This document shows, one piece after another, positions 8,677 to 18,352 of a stretch of DNA of 44,657 bases. The stretch's first letter is position 1. Every line of letters starts with the position of its first letter. This DNA comes from Legionellaceae bacterium (lineage in GTDB: Bacteria > Pseudomonadota > Gammaproteobacteria > Legionellales > Legionellaceae). Under the pieces are notes generated by a model, which was not told where the DNA came from, did no database searches, and saw nothing but the letters and a program-made list of their open reading frames with translations. The translations under genes and the position numbers were made by a program. Where the stretch lies: contig CANNJI010000009.1 in the NCBI GenBank assembly GCA_947504875.1, forward strand, positions 1 through 44,657, written 5' to 3'.

Positions 8677-10566
8677 TCATAAAAACTCAACAACCTCTTT
8701 TTCTTCCGATGGTTCTTTGTCTGTAATCACTATTTTTTTATCCTCTTTTTTCCTTGAGGCAGCGGCTTCCAAAGCAGCATCATGATCAGCGGCAAGAATT
8801 GGATCGCTATACGTATCAACCAAGGTTTCAATTTCTTGACGTAGTGGATCGGCGTCAATTTCACGCGCAATAAACTCAGCGTGAATAATCGGATGATCCA
8901 CGTATTTCAACTTAATCGCTGCCGATGGGAAGTCGCCTTTGACCCGTAAATAACCTTCCAGATCGTTGCAGGCCTGAATTTGCGTGGGTAGCACCAATAA
9001 TTTTTCTTTGGTTTGTCGCGATACAGAAATGCCATCACGCATGGTATTGGCACCATAGCTGTTCGACTCATACACCTCCTCCACTTCATATGATCCAATA
9101 TTGCGAGAGGCATGTTCTGCATCAGAATGCTCAGGCTGTCGTAAAAATACCCGTGTCGAACAGAGGTTAGAGAGTGACGTTGCGCCATCGTTACCATAAA
9201 TAGTACGCAACTGGGATGCACCGTGATGCCCTAACAAAAAACACCCACCAAATTTTCGGCTTTCTGATTTAACCGTTGATAAGAAAGGCAGCGCATGCAT
9301 CGTTGCAAGCTCGTCCAGGATAAACCAAACACGACGGTTATCATCCGGCACTAAACTGAGCAATTCTTTGGTCGCGGTATTCATCCAAGCCGATATCAAC
9401 GGCCTGATAGTTGGATGCTTACGACCATCGGAACTCACAAATAAACACGAATTACTTTGATCATTCAAAATCCAATTGCGAATTGAAAATATGTCCTTAT
9501 CATCTTTTAAATACAGTAATGATTTCAGATAAGTTGCCATCACGGTTTTGACATTCAATGCTGTTTTTTGTACTTTTTCAGAGACCAGTGATTCCGATTC
9601 CGTATGGCGCAACAAATGATGGATACGGCCTAAATCTGCCGTTAACAAATACTGCAATAACATCAAATTGGACCGCTTGGGGTGGTTCTTCAACTCATTG
9701 GCGGTGGATACAAAAATCATCCGAGCAGCATTGATCCAAAACGGATCCATCGTATTATTAATGGGCATCGGCATGATGGCTTCAGCAATGGCCTCCAAAT
9801 CGGCCTTGTCTTCGCATTCAGCCCAGACATTCCATGAATGCCCGCGTGCATCCAATGGATTTAAAATCACATCTTGCGACTCACGATAAAAACGGGAAAT
9901 ATAGGTTCCCCCCTTGTCATAGATAATCGCACGCTCGCCTCTGTCTCGTATTGTCGTCAACAGATCACGAATGGCCACGGTTTTACCAGAGCCCGTTGTC
10001 CCAACGATTTGTATATGCTGCGTTTCAGATCCATACGGCAACGACACGCGGCCAATCCGATAAGGTGACGTTTTACCCGTTTTTTTAATGCATTTTTGTA
10101 GCGTCGTCTCATTCACCAACTCACAGCCACGAATGATCTTTGTTTTACTGTGTTTTTCTCCCCTGTTTTGCAACCATTTAATGATGACCATCAATATTAA
10201 GAAGCCACCCAGCGAGACCTCTAACAAGCTAATCCATAACGCTTGTTTTAGTTGCTCCATGATTGTAATAACCATCGGTGCTTTAATAATTTGCGATGAA
10301 AAAACGGGATAGGACTGGCCTGTTGGCATACGAACCACTTGCTTAGCTTTGCTTTGTATCAAAACCATCATATGTGCTTTAGCCCATTCTTGACCGATAT
10401 AACGCTGATAAGCACTCGTGTTCAGATAAAACAATAGCCCTGAAAAAACCAAGGAGATAATCAAGGTCGCTAACAGGACTTGCTTCCCTACATAGGTGAA
10501 CAGGTTAATATTTTGCAAAAATGCCAGACCACCCCTGATAAATGACTTTGTTGGTTTTGTATCCAT
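8677..10566 (-). CDS. traD: TraD type IV coupling protein
   Basis: A coupling ATPase of the inner membrane that brings the relaxase-DNA complex to the secretion channel. Two membrane segments (about residues 30-47 and 112-131) flank a short periplasmic part. The cytoplasmic ATPase has Walker A GTTGSGKT near residue 190-197 and Walker B VWFILDELATM, followed by the usual GHHGASQLRTIYG stretch. At 629 residues it is shorter than F TraD (717), and it ends in a lysine- and glutamate-rich tail rather than a glutamine-rich one. AGGAG precedes two adjacent ATGs; the second, at 10566, has the better spacing. It lies immediately upstream of traI in the same direction. Confidence 0.95.
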   Translation of the reverse strand: MDTKPTKSFIRGGLAFLQNINLFTYVGKQVLLATLIISLVFSGLLFYLNTSAYQRYIGQEWAKAHMMVLIQSKAKQVVRMPTGQSYPVFSSQIIKAPMVITIMEQLKQALWISLLEVSLGGFLILMVIIKWLQNRGEKHSKTKIIRGCELVNETTLQKCIKKTGKTSPYRIGRVSLPYGSETQHIQIVGTTGSGKTVAIRDLLTTIRDRGERAIIYDKGGTYISRFYRESQDVILNPLDARGHSWNVWAECEDKADLEAIAEAIMPMPINNTMDPFWINAARMIFVSTANELKNHPKRSNLMLLQYLLTADLGRIHHLLRHTESESLVSEKVQKTALNVKTVMATYLKSLLYLKDDKDIFSIRNWILNDQSNSCLFVSSDGRKHPTIRPLISAWMNTATKELLSLVPDDNRRVWFILDELATMHALPFLSTVKSESRKFGGCFLLGHHGASQLRTIYGNDGATSLSNLCSTRVFLRQPEHSDAEHASRNIGSYEVEEVYESNSYGANTMRDGISVSRQTKEKLLVLPTQIQACNDLEGYLRVKGDFPSAAIKLKYVDHPIIHAEFIAREIDADPLRQEIETLVDTYSDPILAADHDAALEAAASRKKEDKKIVITDKEPSEEKEVVEFL

Positions 10567-10606
10567 CATTGACTCCTAAACGGTGTAAAAATAGTAAAAA
10601 GCGCGC

Positions 10607-10625
10607 TACAATAATAAAAAAGGAG
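10607..10625 (+). promoter_or_regulatory. Candidate promoter and strong ribosome binding site of the plus-strand gene
   Basis: TACAAT at 10607-10612 lies 17 bases after TGTAAA at 10584-10589, giving a weak but well-spaced promoter candidate. AAGGAG at 10620-10625 lies eight bases before the ATG at 10634. These signals sit in the gap upstream of traD and read against the transfer genes. Confidence 0.4.
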
Positions 10626-10633
10626 AGCAGCAG

Positions 10634-11110
10634 ATGGAAAAAAATAACAAGGATAAATTGACGATGATTCGCTCCATACGTGAGCTCGATTCGTCTCAAC
10701 AACGACAAGTGCGCCTGGCTGCCATCGCCGTTGGATCGCTGGTTTTTTTAATCTATGTTCTAGTGATTCTGCTTTTAGATGACTTACCCAGCTTAAATGA
10801 TCCGTTAGGAGCGCTCTGCATCCATTCAACACTTCTCCTCCTAGTCGCAGGTGTTGCCATTCATCAGGGAGGCCTTGCGGGTTGCCGTCTAATGCTTGCC
10901 GATTTAGGTTTTGCATTACCCACGCGTCAGCAACTATGGATGGAGACATTAACAACACATCAATCGTGTTCTTCCGATGCAGAAACACACTACCCATCAT
11001 CACAAGACTACAGTAGCCACATGAGCATAAATCCGAGCTCTGGTTTGCCCATGTCAGGCAGCAGTGGAATGGATACCTCAGGGAATCCATTTGGGACACG
11101 CTCTTGGTAG
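10634..11110 (+). CDS. Small inner-membrane protein encoded against the tra genes; entry-exclusion candidate
   Basis: A 158-residue protein with a basic N-terminus, two membrane segments (about residues 27-49 and 59-76) and a polar tail rich in serine, glycine and proline (MSGSSGMDTSGNPFGTRSW end). It has a very good ribosome binding site and ends only three bases before the traG stop, so it fills the gap between traG and traD on the opposite strand. In the F plasmid that gap holds traS, an inner-membrane entry-exclusion protein of similar size, and traT. I see no clear sequence match to TraS, so exclusion is a positional guess. A longer minus-strand frame over the same bases has the character of a shadow. 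Confidence 0.65.
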   Translation: MEKNNKDKLTMIRSIRELDSSQQRQVRLAAIAVGSLVFLIYVLVILLLDDLPSLNDPLGALCIHSTLLLLVAGVAIHQGGLAGCRLMLADLGFALPTRQQLWMETLTTHQSCSSDAETHYPSSQDYSSHMSINPSSGLPMSGSSGMDTSGNPFGTRSW

Positions 11111-11113
11111 GCA

Positions 11114-13837
11114 TTATTTATTAACCTTATCGGATTGCGCAACGATGACATCTTGCATCACTTGTGAGCCGTCATTAACAATACCTCGCGCACGTTCTGA
11201 CATATCTTTACCTGTTCCAGTAAAATCTTTCTCAACATCAACAACCGCGCCTTTATCGACACCAGATCCAAGATTAATTTGCTTGGCTTGTTCATGAAGT
11301 ACCTGCGCATAACCAGTAAACGCATGATCAACCTCCTTGCTACCGGCAATACGCTGTTTAGACGCATCATGGTGCTGTTGAACATGTTTTTCATTGATTG
11401 CATGCTTGTCTTGAAATTGATGAATGGATTGATTTGTTTTTTCACCAACGTATTGTCTTGCATAAGACTGCGCCAATTCTGGATCATGACGAATCATCCA
11501 TTCCGCTTGCTGCAAACCAATCGTGCCATGACTGTTTGGTGCCCGATGATGCGATAACCAATCAATAAAGCCAGTCTGTGCATCCAGGTTAATTGCCGCA
11601 ATTTGCTCACTGGAGACAGAGGCTTGTTGGTGGTAGCTTTCGGACTCGGACATGCTTGCCATGGCCTCATTCCGATAATGCATCGACTTGTCATAACCGG
11701 ATGAAAAATTGCTGGCCAAACGTCCACTGACATCATCGGTCGTTCGAAAATGATCATCTCGAGTCGCTTGCCTTGCCTGATTAACAACATCCGTGAAATG
11801 ATTTTCTTCGCTAAAACGACGCGCTTCATTCATCAAGCGCGCATCTTGATGTGAATGGGATGAGTCCCACTCGTTACGATGATTAACACCTGCCTCAACA
11901 TTACCCCGCATACCAGGTACAGCAGAGCCCGTGCCAAAACTTGCTGTGCCACCTATATTAAAGCTGTTCGCACTTAATACCCTCTTTGCTTCGTCTCGAG
12001 ACATGTTGTGATCACGCGCAAAGGTATCCACCAAATTTGAAATTTTTGAGGCGGCCGTGTTAAAACCGTCTGAGTTTGATATTTGATGCCCTTGACCACT
12101 TTGTTCGGCATGGGATTGTGCCTCACCAAGCTCGACCAAACTTCTAAATGATGTACCATATTGCTCAGAGGCGGCGGTGGATTGAGTGATCGCACTACTT
12201 TTCGCACTGTCCGACAATTCAGAAAAGGCGCTTCTGCTACTTTCACCGAGTTGGATATTTAGTGGAGTATGCGAAGTTGACGTTGCCATCGCCAGCGTTT
12301 CACTACCATTTCTTGCAACTCTCGCAATCGAGCCACTGTCCAGACTGGTTTCAATACCGCCTAACGATACGCGTGCATTTTGATCATGATGATAAGCACT
12401 GCTATTAAACGCATTATGATTAGCAAAACTTGTATTACCATAACTGTAATTGCCTGTTTGAGCTTCTTCTGCAGAAGAGGACGCGGCATTTTGAATCACG
12501 CCTGTTGATTGTTGCGCCGCTGACATCAGACTACCCACCTGCCTACTAATTAGCATATAACTCAAGGTCGTGGTGGCAATAAGCAAATAACCACCTAAGG
12601 CGGCCATGTTTTCATAGGCTTGATTCATTCCTGTTTGATAGCCTAATGTGGTGGCACCGGTAGACACGAACGACAGCTGAAACTGTGCCAAACCGGTCAT
12701 GACATAATTAATGACCGTAAACATCGGCGCCCAAAGGCCAATCCATACATACAACGTGACATAAAATTGAAAAAACGAAACACCACAAGGAAAGGGGAAA
12801 AAAAACAAAACAAAAATAAAGCAACCAATCACAACGCAGAACAAAAGACTCTGTAACAACGGCAACCAATAGGCGGACATCAATCCAACATTACTGAGAG
12901 CGGCAGGTATTCTTTCTTGCGCGCGACTTGCAGAAAAGCTATCAATGGCCGCCTTTGAATTCACACGCGCACCCATTGAAAACACCCCATCGCGAATGGC
13001 ATTCGCCATCATGTTTTGCCGAATGAGTGAAGATGCATCAGAGGACATCGTCGTTAAATGGTTGTATGTGAGGGGCAAGTATTTTTCAAAATTAGCCAGC
13101 GCATCGGAGTGATGACCAAAAGCAAAGCCTGCATATTTTGATTTTGCATCCTCAATAACGCTAATCCATGAACCATCCAATAAACCAGCGGCTTCCGAAC
13201 ACGATTTAAAGTTGCCATCATAAATAAATCCACGCGCAACCGATGCGTTAGCTTTCACTAATTCCCAGATATCATTCGACTGATTAATATCCTTTAAGCT
13301 ATACCGACCATACATCACGTCATAAAAGACGCATTGCTGCATGAATTTTTGCATGTTGGCGTTGAATACGGGATCTGTTATTTTAATATTACTCGCCGAC
13401 AAGAACAGTTTCGCACCCATGATCATGCCAGTTTGGCTATAATCTATATCGTTAGGCGCATGAAAAAACAGCTCGAAAAGTTGTGTTAACCGATCGCTGA
13501 TTTGGCTGCTTAATCCGCCGACAACACCCAAAACCAGCGGCACATTATCAACGGTTAAGTCAGGCCGAAGTGGATCCGTTCTGTCGATGATTTGTAAATT
13601 ACAGGTGGGCGTTAATATAAACGCAATGACGAACGCGTATTTGAATATAAATAAAAACATGCTGCGCACGTCGCGCTTCACGATAAACTGACCCGCAGTC
13701 CATACGCCACCAATCACAAGGGCTGTTTTAAAAATACCCAAAACACCGTTGTAATGAAATAAGGCCGCCATTGCATTATAAAATGCTTTGATTAATTCAC
13801 CACCGGCTACGGTATACACCGTCATCGTAACAGCCAT
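11114..13837 (-). CDS. traG: TraG mating-pair stabilisation and pilus assembly protein
   Basis: A 907-residue inner-membrane protein of the F-type system. The first 450 or so residues hold several membrane segments (for example FLFIFKYAFVIAFIL and LLFCVVIGCFIFVLFFFPF) and match the TraG N-terminal domain, which helps pilus assembly. The rest is a long hydrophilic, serine-, glutamine- and histidine-rich region expected in the periplasm or exported into the recipient for mating-pair stabilisation and exclusion. F TraG is 938 residues. A GTG at 13844-13846 overlaps the traH stop, but ATG 13837 has GAGG eight bases upstream and is preferred. The gene is directly downstream of traH. Confidence 0.93.
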   Translation of the reverse strand: MAVTMTVYTVAGGELIKAFYNAMAALFHYNGVLGIFKTALVIGGVWTAGQFIVKRDVRSMFLFIFKYAFVIAFILTPTCNLQIIDRTDPLRPDLTVDNVPLVLGVVGGLSSQISDRLTQLFELFFHAPNDIDYSQTGMIMGAKLFLSASNIKITDPVFNANMQKFMQQCVFYDVMYGRYSLKDINQSNDIWELVKANASVARGFIYDGNFKSCSEAAGLLDGSWISVIEDAKSKYAGFAFGHHSDALANFEKYLPLTYNHLTTMSSDASSLIRQNMMANAIRDGVFSMGARVNSKAAIDSFSASRAQERIPAALSNVGLMSAYWLPLLQSLLFCVVIGCFIFVLFFFPFPCGVSFFQFYVTLYVWIGLWAPMFTVINYVMTGLAQFQLSFVSTGATTLGYQTGMNQAYENMAALGGYLLIATTTLSYMLISRQVGSLMSAAQQSTGVIQNAASSSAEEAQTGNYSYGNTSFANHNAFNSSAYHHDQNARVSLGGIETSLDSGSIARVARNGSETLAMATSTSHTPLNIQLGESSRSAFSELSDSAKSSAITQSTAASEQYGTSFRSLVELGEAQSHAEQSGQGHQISNSDGFNTAASKISNLVDTFARDHNMSRDEAKRVLSANSFNIGGTASFGTGSAVPGMRGNVEAGVNHRNEWDSSHSHQDARLMNEARRFSEENHFTDVVNQARQATRDDHFRTTDDVSGRLASNFSSGYDKSMHYRNEAMASMSESESYHQQASVSSEQIAAINLDAQTGFIDWLSHHRAPNSHGTIGLQQAEWMIRHDPELAQSYARQYVGEKTNQSIHQFQDKHAINEKHVQQHHDASKQRIAGSKEVDHAFTGYAQVLHEQAKQINLGSGVDKGAVVDVEKDFTGTGKDMSERARGIVNDGSQVMQDVIVAQSDKVNK

Positions 13838-13842
13838 TTTAA

Positions 13843-15228
13843 TCACCTCAATTGATTAGCCCAGCTCAAAGACTGAGTCAGTTCTGATGAAAATTCGCCA
13901 ACCAGCATTTGCTCAATGGTTTGGGTTTCCTGAATCATTTGCATCGCCATGCTCATGCGCTGATGCGCCGTACTTTCCATTTGCGTTAAATCACGACGCG
14001 CCTGAGTCAGATCGGTTAGAAATTCTTTCATTATGGCTTCCGGGTATTGCAGGCTACCGGCTGATTGCTTAACGAGCTGTAGATTTTCATTCAAATATTG
14101 AAATAGCACATCGATAGCAATGGCCTCTGAATAACGGGTGGTGTCAATAACGGCACTATTTTTCATAAACGCCATCTGTACACTGACCATTTTCATAATG
14201 GGGTATTGGGTGGACTCAATTAATCCTTTGGCAGCGTCGGTTTGCTCCACATTATCTTTAATCTTGGCGGCCATATCCAAAATCAGATCGCGCACTTTTG
14301 ACTCCAACCCATGGCTAAAATCAATGTTTCTACTCACGAGCGTTGGTTGTAAGCAATTTATCTTTTCATCACACTGATAAATTTTCACATCCCCACCACG
14401 CAATAACGCACTGATGAGATTATTGTTACTCACCAGAGACGCCAGCCGTTGAAAATGCATGCCCTCAGCATCGCGTGTCAGAATGATGGTTCCTGATAAT
14501 GTCATCATGAGCTCGGCCAATTCAGAATCATTTGCAAATAAACCGTTTTTCTTTAAGGCATTCCAAACCAAGTTGGTATTGTCAATCACTTGATCACTGC
14601 TACTGTTCTCATTAATAACGCGATCGTAATCATAGTTACTGGAACCCTTTCCACACCCTTGTCGAGCCTCAGCCCAATCAGCAAAGATATTTTTAGATTG
14701 CCCAATGGACTGACACGCATGTTGTTGCGCCTGACGCGTACGCGGTGCCAAACCGAGCACTGCACTTTCAGCAATCTGGCATGAACTCATATTGGTTTGG
14801 TTCACCCAAGTCGTCAGGTTCTGCATTTTTGTCGCAACATTACCCAACAGAGGAGAGGCCTGTTCTAACGCCAGTTGAAATGCAAACCCTTGTGCGTTAT
14901 TGAGAATATTTTTTGTAAAATCGACGAACTCTTTGCCTTTGATATGCGAAAAACCACCAAACGTCGCATCAATACCACCACATCCAGCAGACACTTTCGG
15001 CCAACTCATGCGAATGATTTGCAGATTACGTACGCTGCTTCTGGCGTACAAATTACCACCCGTATAAAATCCCGCACGTTGCGCCTGATAAGCATGAGGT
15101 TCCGTTACATTAGCCCCTATATTTAACGCTTTAAAATAGCTGGTTAAATCTTCACCTATGGATTGAGCCTGCACCATTCCTGAACCAAGACCAGTGAGCA
15201 ATATAAAGGGCAGTATTATTTTTTTCAT
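13843..15228 (-). CDS. traH: TraH pilus assembly protein
   Basis: A 461-residue secreted protein (F TraH is 458) with a signal peptide ending near VQA and the family pattern beginning QSIGEDLTSYFKALNIGANV, then AGFYTGGNLYARSSVRNLQ and a cysteine-containing SAGCGGIDATFGGFSHI. The C-terminal third is predicted coiled coil by its heptad-like leucine and glutamine pattern. It works in the periplasm in pilus extension with TraF, TraW, TraU, TrbB and TrbI. The ATG overlaps the trbB stop as ATGA, which implies translational coupling. Confidence 0.95.
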   Translation of the reverse strand: MKKIILPFILLTGLGSGMVQAQSIGEDLTSYFKALNIGANVTEPHAYQAQRAGFYTGGNLYARSSVRNLQIIRMSWPKVSAGCGGIDATFGGFSHIKGKEFVDFTKNILNNAQGFAFQLALEQASPLLGNVATKMQNLTTWVNQTNMSSCQIAESAVLGLAPRTRQAQQHACQSIGQSKNIFADWAEARQGCGKGSSNYDYDRVINENSSSDQVIDNTNLVWNALKKNGLFANDSELAELMMTLSGTIILTRDAEGMHFQRLASLVSNNNLISALLRGGDVKIYQCDEKINCLQPTLVSRNIDFSHGLESKVRDLILDMAAKIKDNVEQTDAAKGLIESTQYPIMKMVSVQMAFMKNSAVIDTTRYSEAIAIDVLFQYLNENLQLVKQSAGSLQYPEAIMKEFLTDLTQARRDLTQMESTAHQRMSMAMQMIQETQTIEQMLVGEFSSELTQSLSWANQLR

Positions 15229-15647
15229 AATGAAGCCTTATCGGGAATCGACTGGCTAATTTTCAACAAACGACTCGTCAGCTCGATTTCATCAATATTG
15301 CCCTCATTTACAAGGCGTGCTTGATGTTCCTTTGGGTTCACCAAAAACAAAGAAGGAAAAACGTGGACTTGAAATACGTTTGTCTGCCCATCGTTCATGA
15401 CCGCATCGGGAAAGAAGGGTAGAGCACCACCGTCAACCGAAATAGCCACCACACTAAAGCCATATTGTTGACTCACGCGTTTTAACGTGGGTGCAAAACG
15501 TTGGCAATGAGGACAATCCGAGCTGTAAAAAAAGAAAAAACCCTGTTGCTTGGCCAACGCGTGAAGTGTCGTATTACTCGCACTTGCACACACCCAAGAT
15601 GAAAGGATTAGCCCTATTAAGTGCAACATTAATCTGCTATTGCGCAT
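15225..15647 (-). CDS. trbB: TrbB thioredoxin-like disulfide isomerase
   Basis: A 140-residue periplasmic protein with a signal peptide and a thioredoxin fold. The redox motif is CPHC at residues 45-48 (FFFYSSDCPHCQRF), and a cis-proline position is visible in VHVFPSLFLV. TrbB helps fold the cysteine-rich transfer proteins TraN, TraU and TraH encoded around it. I start at ATG 15647, six bases after GGAGG; the longer frame from 15671 adds eight residues with no such signal. It overlaps the end of traF by 11 bases and the start of traH by four. It is shorter than F TrbB (181). Confidence 0.92.
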   Translation of the reverse strand: MRNSRLMLHLIGLILSSWVCASASNTTLHALAKQQGFFFFYSSDCPHCQRFAPTLKRVSQQYGFSVVAISVDGGALPFFPDAVMNDGQTNVFQVHVFPSLFLVNPKEHQARLVNEGNIDEIELTSRLLKISQSIPDKASL

Positions 15648-16416
15648 GGTATGCCTCCGATTGAAACGCATTGGTTGCCATCAATATGTTCTCTTTCAAT
15701 TCCGACTGACTAATCAGGCCATACGCCACTGGCATGGTTTGTTTGGACACAGGATTCAAAGCAAAAACGGCTGGAATGTGTTGAACACCCATTTGAAGCG
15801 CTTCCCCAGCATTCACGCGAGACTGCGGAAACAGTGGTGAAAACTGAGGTGACATGGCAATTGGGATAACGGTCATCTGATAACTATCTGCAAAATCACG
15901 AACGACTTGCGCCATACGTTCACTAAACGCCTCACCACCGTTATAAAAATAGACAAGACCCGAGGTTTGGCTAATTCGCGCGATCGCTTTTTCTTTCATC
16001 ATGCTGTTTTGCTGATTATAGATATCTCGAGCGGCACTATTACTGGGATTAACCAGGCTTTCATCTTGAGAAGGATGCACCAGCAAATCGAGCATCCATT
16101 TTTCTGAAAAAAGATTCGCTTGTGCAACCATCAATCGTTGTAACCGTCGTGCTTCTGCAATATTTTGAATCGTTGGATTTAAAATGGCTTTCGCGCGAGC
16201 GCGCTGCACCATCGTACCAATCAACTTCCATGTTTTATCAGGATTAGCAGGCTGATTTATAGCCGGCGCCTCTTTCTTTGTTTTTGATTCTTCTTTACGT
16301 TCCAGGCGAGGATCATCATGCCAATACCAACCGGATTCGTGTTCAGTAAGATAAGGCGCCTTGGCCCAAAGTATAGAGCTCACACCCATCAACAAAACCA
16401 CCAACCATTTAACCAT
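15637..16416 (-). CDS. traF: TraF pilus assembly protein without a redox motif
   Basis: A 259-residue periplasmic protein with a short signal peptide (LLMGVSSILWAKA), the conserved GWYWHDDP near the start and a C-terminal thioredoxin-like fold. The place where thioredoxins have CxxC reads YFYNGGEAFSER, with no cysteines, as in other TraF proteins. It needs TrbB for redox work and takes part in pilus assembly with TraH and TraW. AAGGAG precedes the ATG with seven bases spacing, and the gene overlaps the traN end by eight bases. Confidence 0.94.
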   Translation of the reverse strand: MVKWLVVLLMGVSSILWAKAPYLTEHESGWYWHDDPRLERKEESKTKKEAPAINQPANPDKTWKLIGTMVQRARAKAILNPTIQNIAEARRLQRLMVAQANLFSEKWMLDLLVHPSQDESLVNPSNSAARDIYNQQNSMMKEKAIARISQTSGLVYFYNGGEAFSERMAQVVRDFADSYQMTVIPIAMSPQFSPLFPQSRVNAGEALQMGVQHIPAVFALNPVSKQTMPVAYGLISQSELKENILMATNAFQSEAYHAQ

Positions 16417-17710
16417 GGGTGTCTCCTTGATTATAAAAATCCTTCAGTCGTTGACTGATTTGGCTGGTTGTTTGTTGAGTATTGGGTGATTTTAGTTTGT
16501 GCTGTATCTCCTCATAGAATTCTGAAAAATTGATGTTTTCAAATTTAATCAGCTGCATTTGTTCAGGCGTAATGCCTGAACAATTAGAATACTTCCCCTT
16601 CCCAAAGCTGATGCCCAGTTGCGCTCGACGCCCCTGCTCTTGAACAATTCGCGCCAATTTAGATTGAAAGACACAAAAGGTTTCATGTTCGTCAACACAT
16701 ATCGAACCAATGGGTAATTTTTTACGTTTTGCACAATACTCGCCGGTAGGAACCACCAATTTATTCTCACGTGCTTTACCGAGTTTTTTCTCCATATCAT
16801 TGCAATGGGCAAGATTTAAATCGATCCCCCACCCTGAGTTTCTACAACAGTTTTTTACCCCAGCGACCGCTTTAGAGCACTCAAGCAACTGCCCTTTAAA
16901 GACAAAGTTGGTATTCCCATCAAAATCTTTTGACGCCTCAGAGGCCGCTGACAAAGCAGATATCGCTTTTTTAAACTCACCGTCTTGAGCCGGAATATAG
17001 TCCTGCTTACTACAATCACCCTCCAAACAAAACGCATCCTCACCGCAAATCAATTGATTTTCACTACATTGATTAAGTGGACATTGATAGGTTTGCTGAT
17101 AGGTCGCGCAGTACCCTGCTTCTTCATGGATACACATTGATCCGATCTGTTCACAACCATCAAGCATCAACGCATCACATGAGCTTTGTTCCTGACTACT
17201 ACATGCATCGGAATTCAACTGTTTTACACAAGGTTGTTTGACCACCCTTTTTCCAGACAAACATGTTTTTTGTTGCCATGAATAATGGCATTCCTTAGGT
17301 CTTAAAGCGCAGGTGGTTTGTTCAGTATTTTTGCCATGCATGATCGCATCCCCATTTTCTGCAATTTGATTTAATTTTTGCATCGACTCTGACGCAGGGT
17401 TGACTCGATAATAGGGGCGCTGATTGAATGTATCATTCACCGTTTTACCCACATCGGACTGTTCAACAGCCGCTTGTGAATCGGTTTTTAGTCGCGTGCT
17501 CTCTTGTGTCACCCCGCCATAATAGTTCTCCTGCGAAAGATTCGGTTGATAGCCTGGGAATTGGGCCAGATCAAGGGTTTTTAATAGATCAATGGATTGA
17601 TTATTTTGACTCGCACCTAGAGCCGTTCCTTCTTGATACGCCTGTTTTAAATCACTGGCATACGTCCAAAAACATACCATAAGCAAGATCAACCCAACGA
17701 CTCGTCTCAT
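16409..17710 (-). CDS. traN: TraN mating-pair stabilisation protein, short form
   Basis: A 433-residue secreted protein with a signal peptide (LILLMVCFWTYAS) and a cysteine-rich middle and end, including CALRPKECHYSWQQKTC, CSSQEQSSC and KNCCRNSGWGID. TraN is an outer-membrane protein that contacts the recipient surface. F TraN is 602 residues; the part missing here corresponds to the variable region that recognises the recipient, so host specificity is likely to differ. The C-terminal block (GSICVDEHETFCVFQSKLARIVQEQGR) is the conserved TraN signature. The gene overlaps the trbC stop by four bases. Confidence 0.93.
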   Translation of the reverse strand: MRRVVGLILLMVCFWTYASDLKQAYQEGTALGASQNNQSIDLLKTLDLAQFPGYQPNLSQENYYGGVTQESTRLKTDSQAAVEQSDVGKTVNDTFNQRPYYRVNPASESMQKLNQIAENGDAIMHGKNTEQTTCALRPKECHYSWQQKTCLSGKRVVKQPCVKQLNSDACSSQEQSSCDALMLDGCEQIGSMCIHEEAGYCATYQQTYQCPLNQCSENQLICGEDAFCLEGDCSKQDYIPAQDGEFKKAISALSAASEASKDFDGNTNFVFKGQLLECSKAVAGVKNCCRNSGWGIDLNLAHCNDMEKKLGKARENKLVVPTGEYCAKRKKLPIGSICVDEHETFCVFQSKLARIVQEQGRRAQLGISFGKGKYSNCSGITPEQMQLIKFENINFSEFYEEIQHKLKSPNTQQTTSQISQRLKDFYNQGDTHG

Positions 17711-18348
17711 ATCAAGTCCCCTCTTAGCGTCTTTATCATCGTATCCAGTGTTGGATCATCGTCCCCCTTCATTTTCTCCAAGGCATAATCAAGCGACACA
17801 TCACCATAGAGGCTGTCATAATCCGCCGGTTTACAATCCATATTGGCAGGGCACGACGGGATGTCTTTGATGTACACCACGGCTGGCACCATACGAATAT
17901 CAAAAGTTTTAAACAGCAACGGATCAAGTTGCATACCAATGCCTGTTTTTTGGCTCATCGCTTGCACCACACGCATCGTGTCTCGAAACGAATTATGAAT
18001 TAACCCACGAATCACAGGCGTGGCCCCACTTCGTTTACATTGTAAAAGCCAAGACTTGAGGCTTTTTTCAGGCATGGAAAATGACAAAAACACCAGCACC
18101 TGACTGACTTTTTTCAAATGCGTTGCAATGGGTTCATCTGTTTTAATGACCTCATGCACATCCCTTGTAAATTGCGCGATGTCACCGGATTTCTCAGAGG
18201 CCAACACGGACTTACTAATTTGCCTGATATCATTTGCATAATGACTGGCACGATGACTCGCATCCAACTCGATGGACGCAATATAGGCCTCATCCTGCGC
18301 ATATGCAGACATTGACAACAACGCCATTACAGACAAAAAATATCGCAT
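17707..18348 (-). CDS. trbC: TrbC pilin assembly protein
   Basis: A 213-residue periplasmic protein (F TrbC is 212) with a signal peptide ending SAYAQ and a thioredoxin-like TrbC domain with VLVFLSFSMPEKSLKSWL, then GATPVIRGLIHNSFRDT and a cis-proline loop MVPAVVYIKD. It stabilises pilin processing and works with TraW, with which it is sometimes fused in other plasmids. AAGG lies eight bases before the ATG. A single small gene separates it from traU. Confidence 0.94.
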   Translation of the reverse strand: MRYFLSVMALLSMSAYAQDEAYIASIELDASHRASHYANDIRQISKSVLASEKSGDIAQFTRDVHEVIKTDEPIATHLKKVSQVLVFLSFSMPEKSLKSWLLQCKRSGATPVIRGLIHNSFRDTMRVVQAMSQKTGIGMQLDPLLFKTFDIRMVPAVVYIKDIPSCPANMDCKPADYDSLYGDVSLDYALEKMKGDDDPTLDTMIKTLRGDLI

Positions 18349-18352
18349 GAAT

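Noticed and set aside
10566-11114. Minus-strand frame of 182 codons between traG and traD
   Set aside because: It lies fully opposite the plus-strand membrane-protein gene, has no ribosome site and reads as a low-order mixture of cysteine, histidine and serine; the plus-strand frame has clear membrane segments and AAGGAG.
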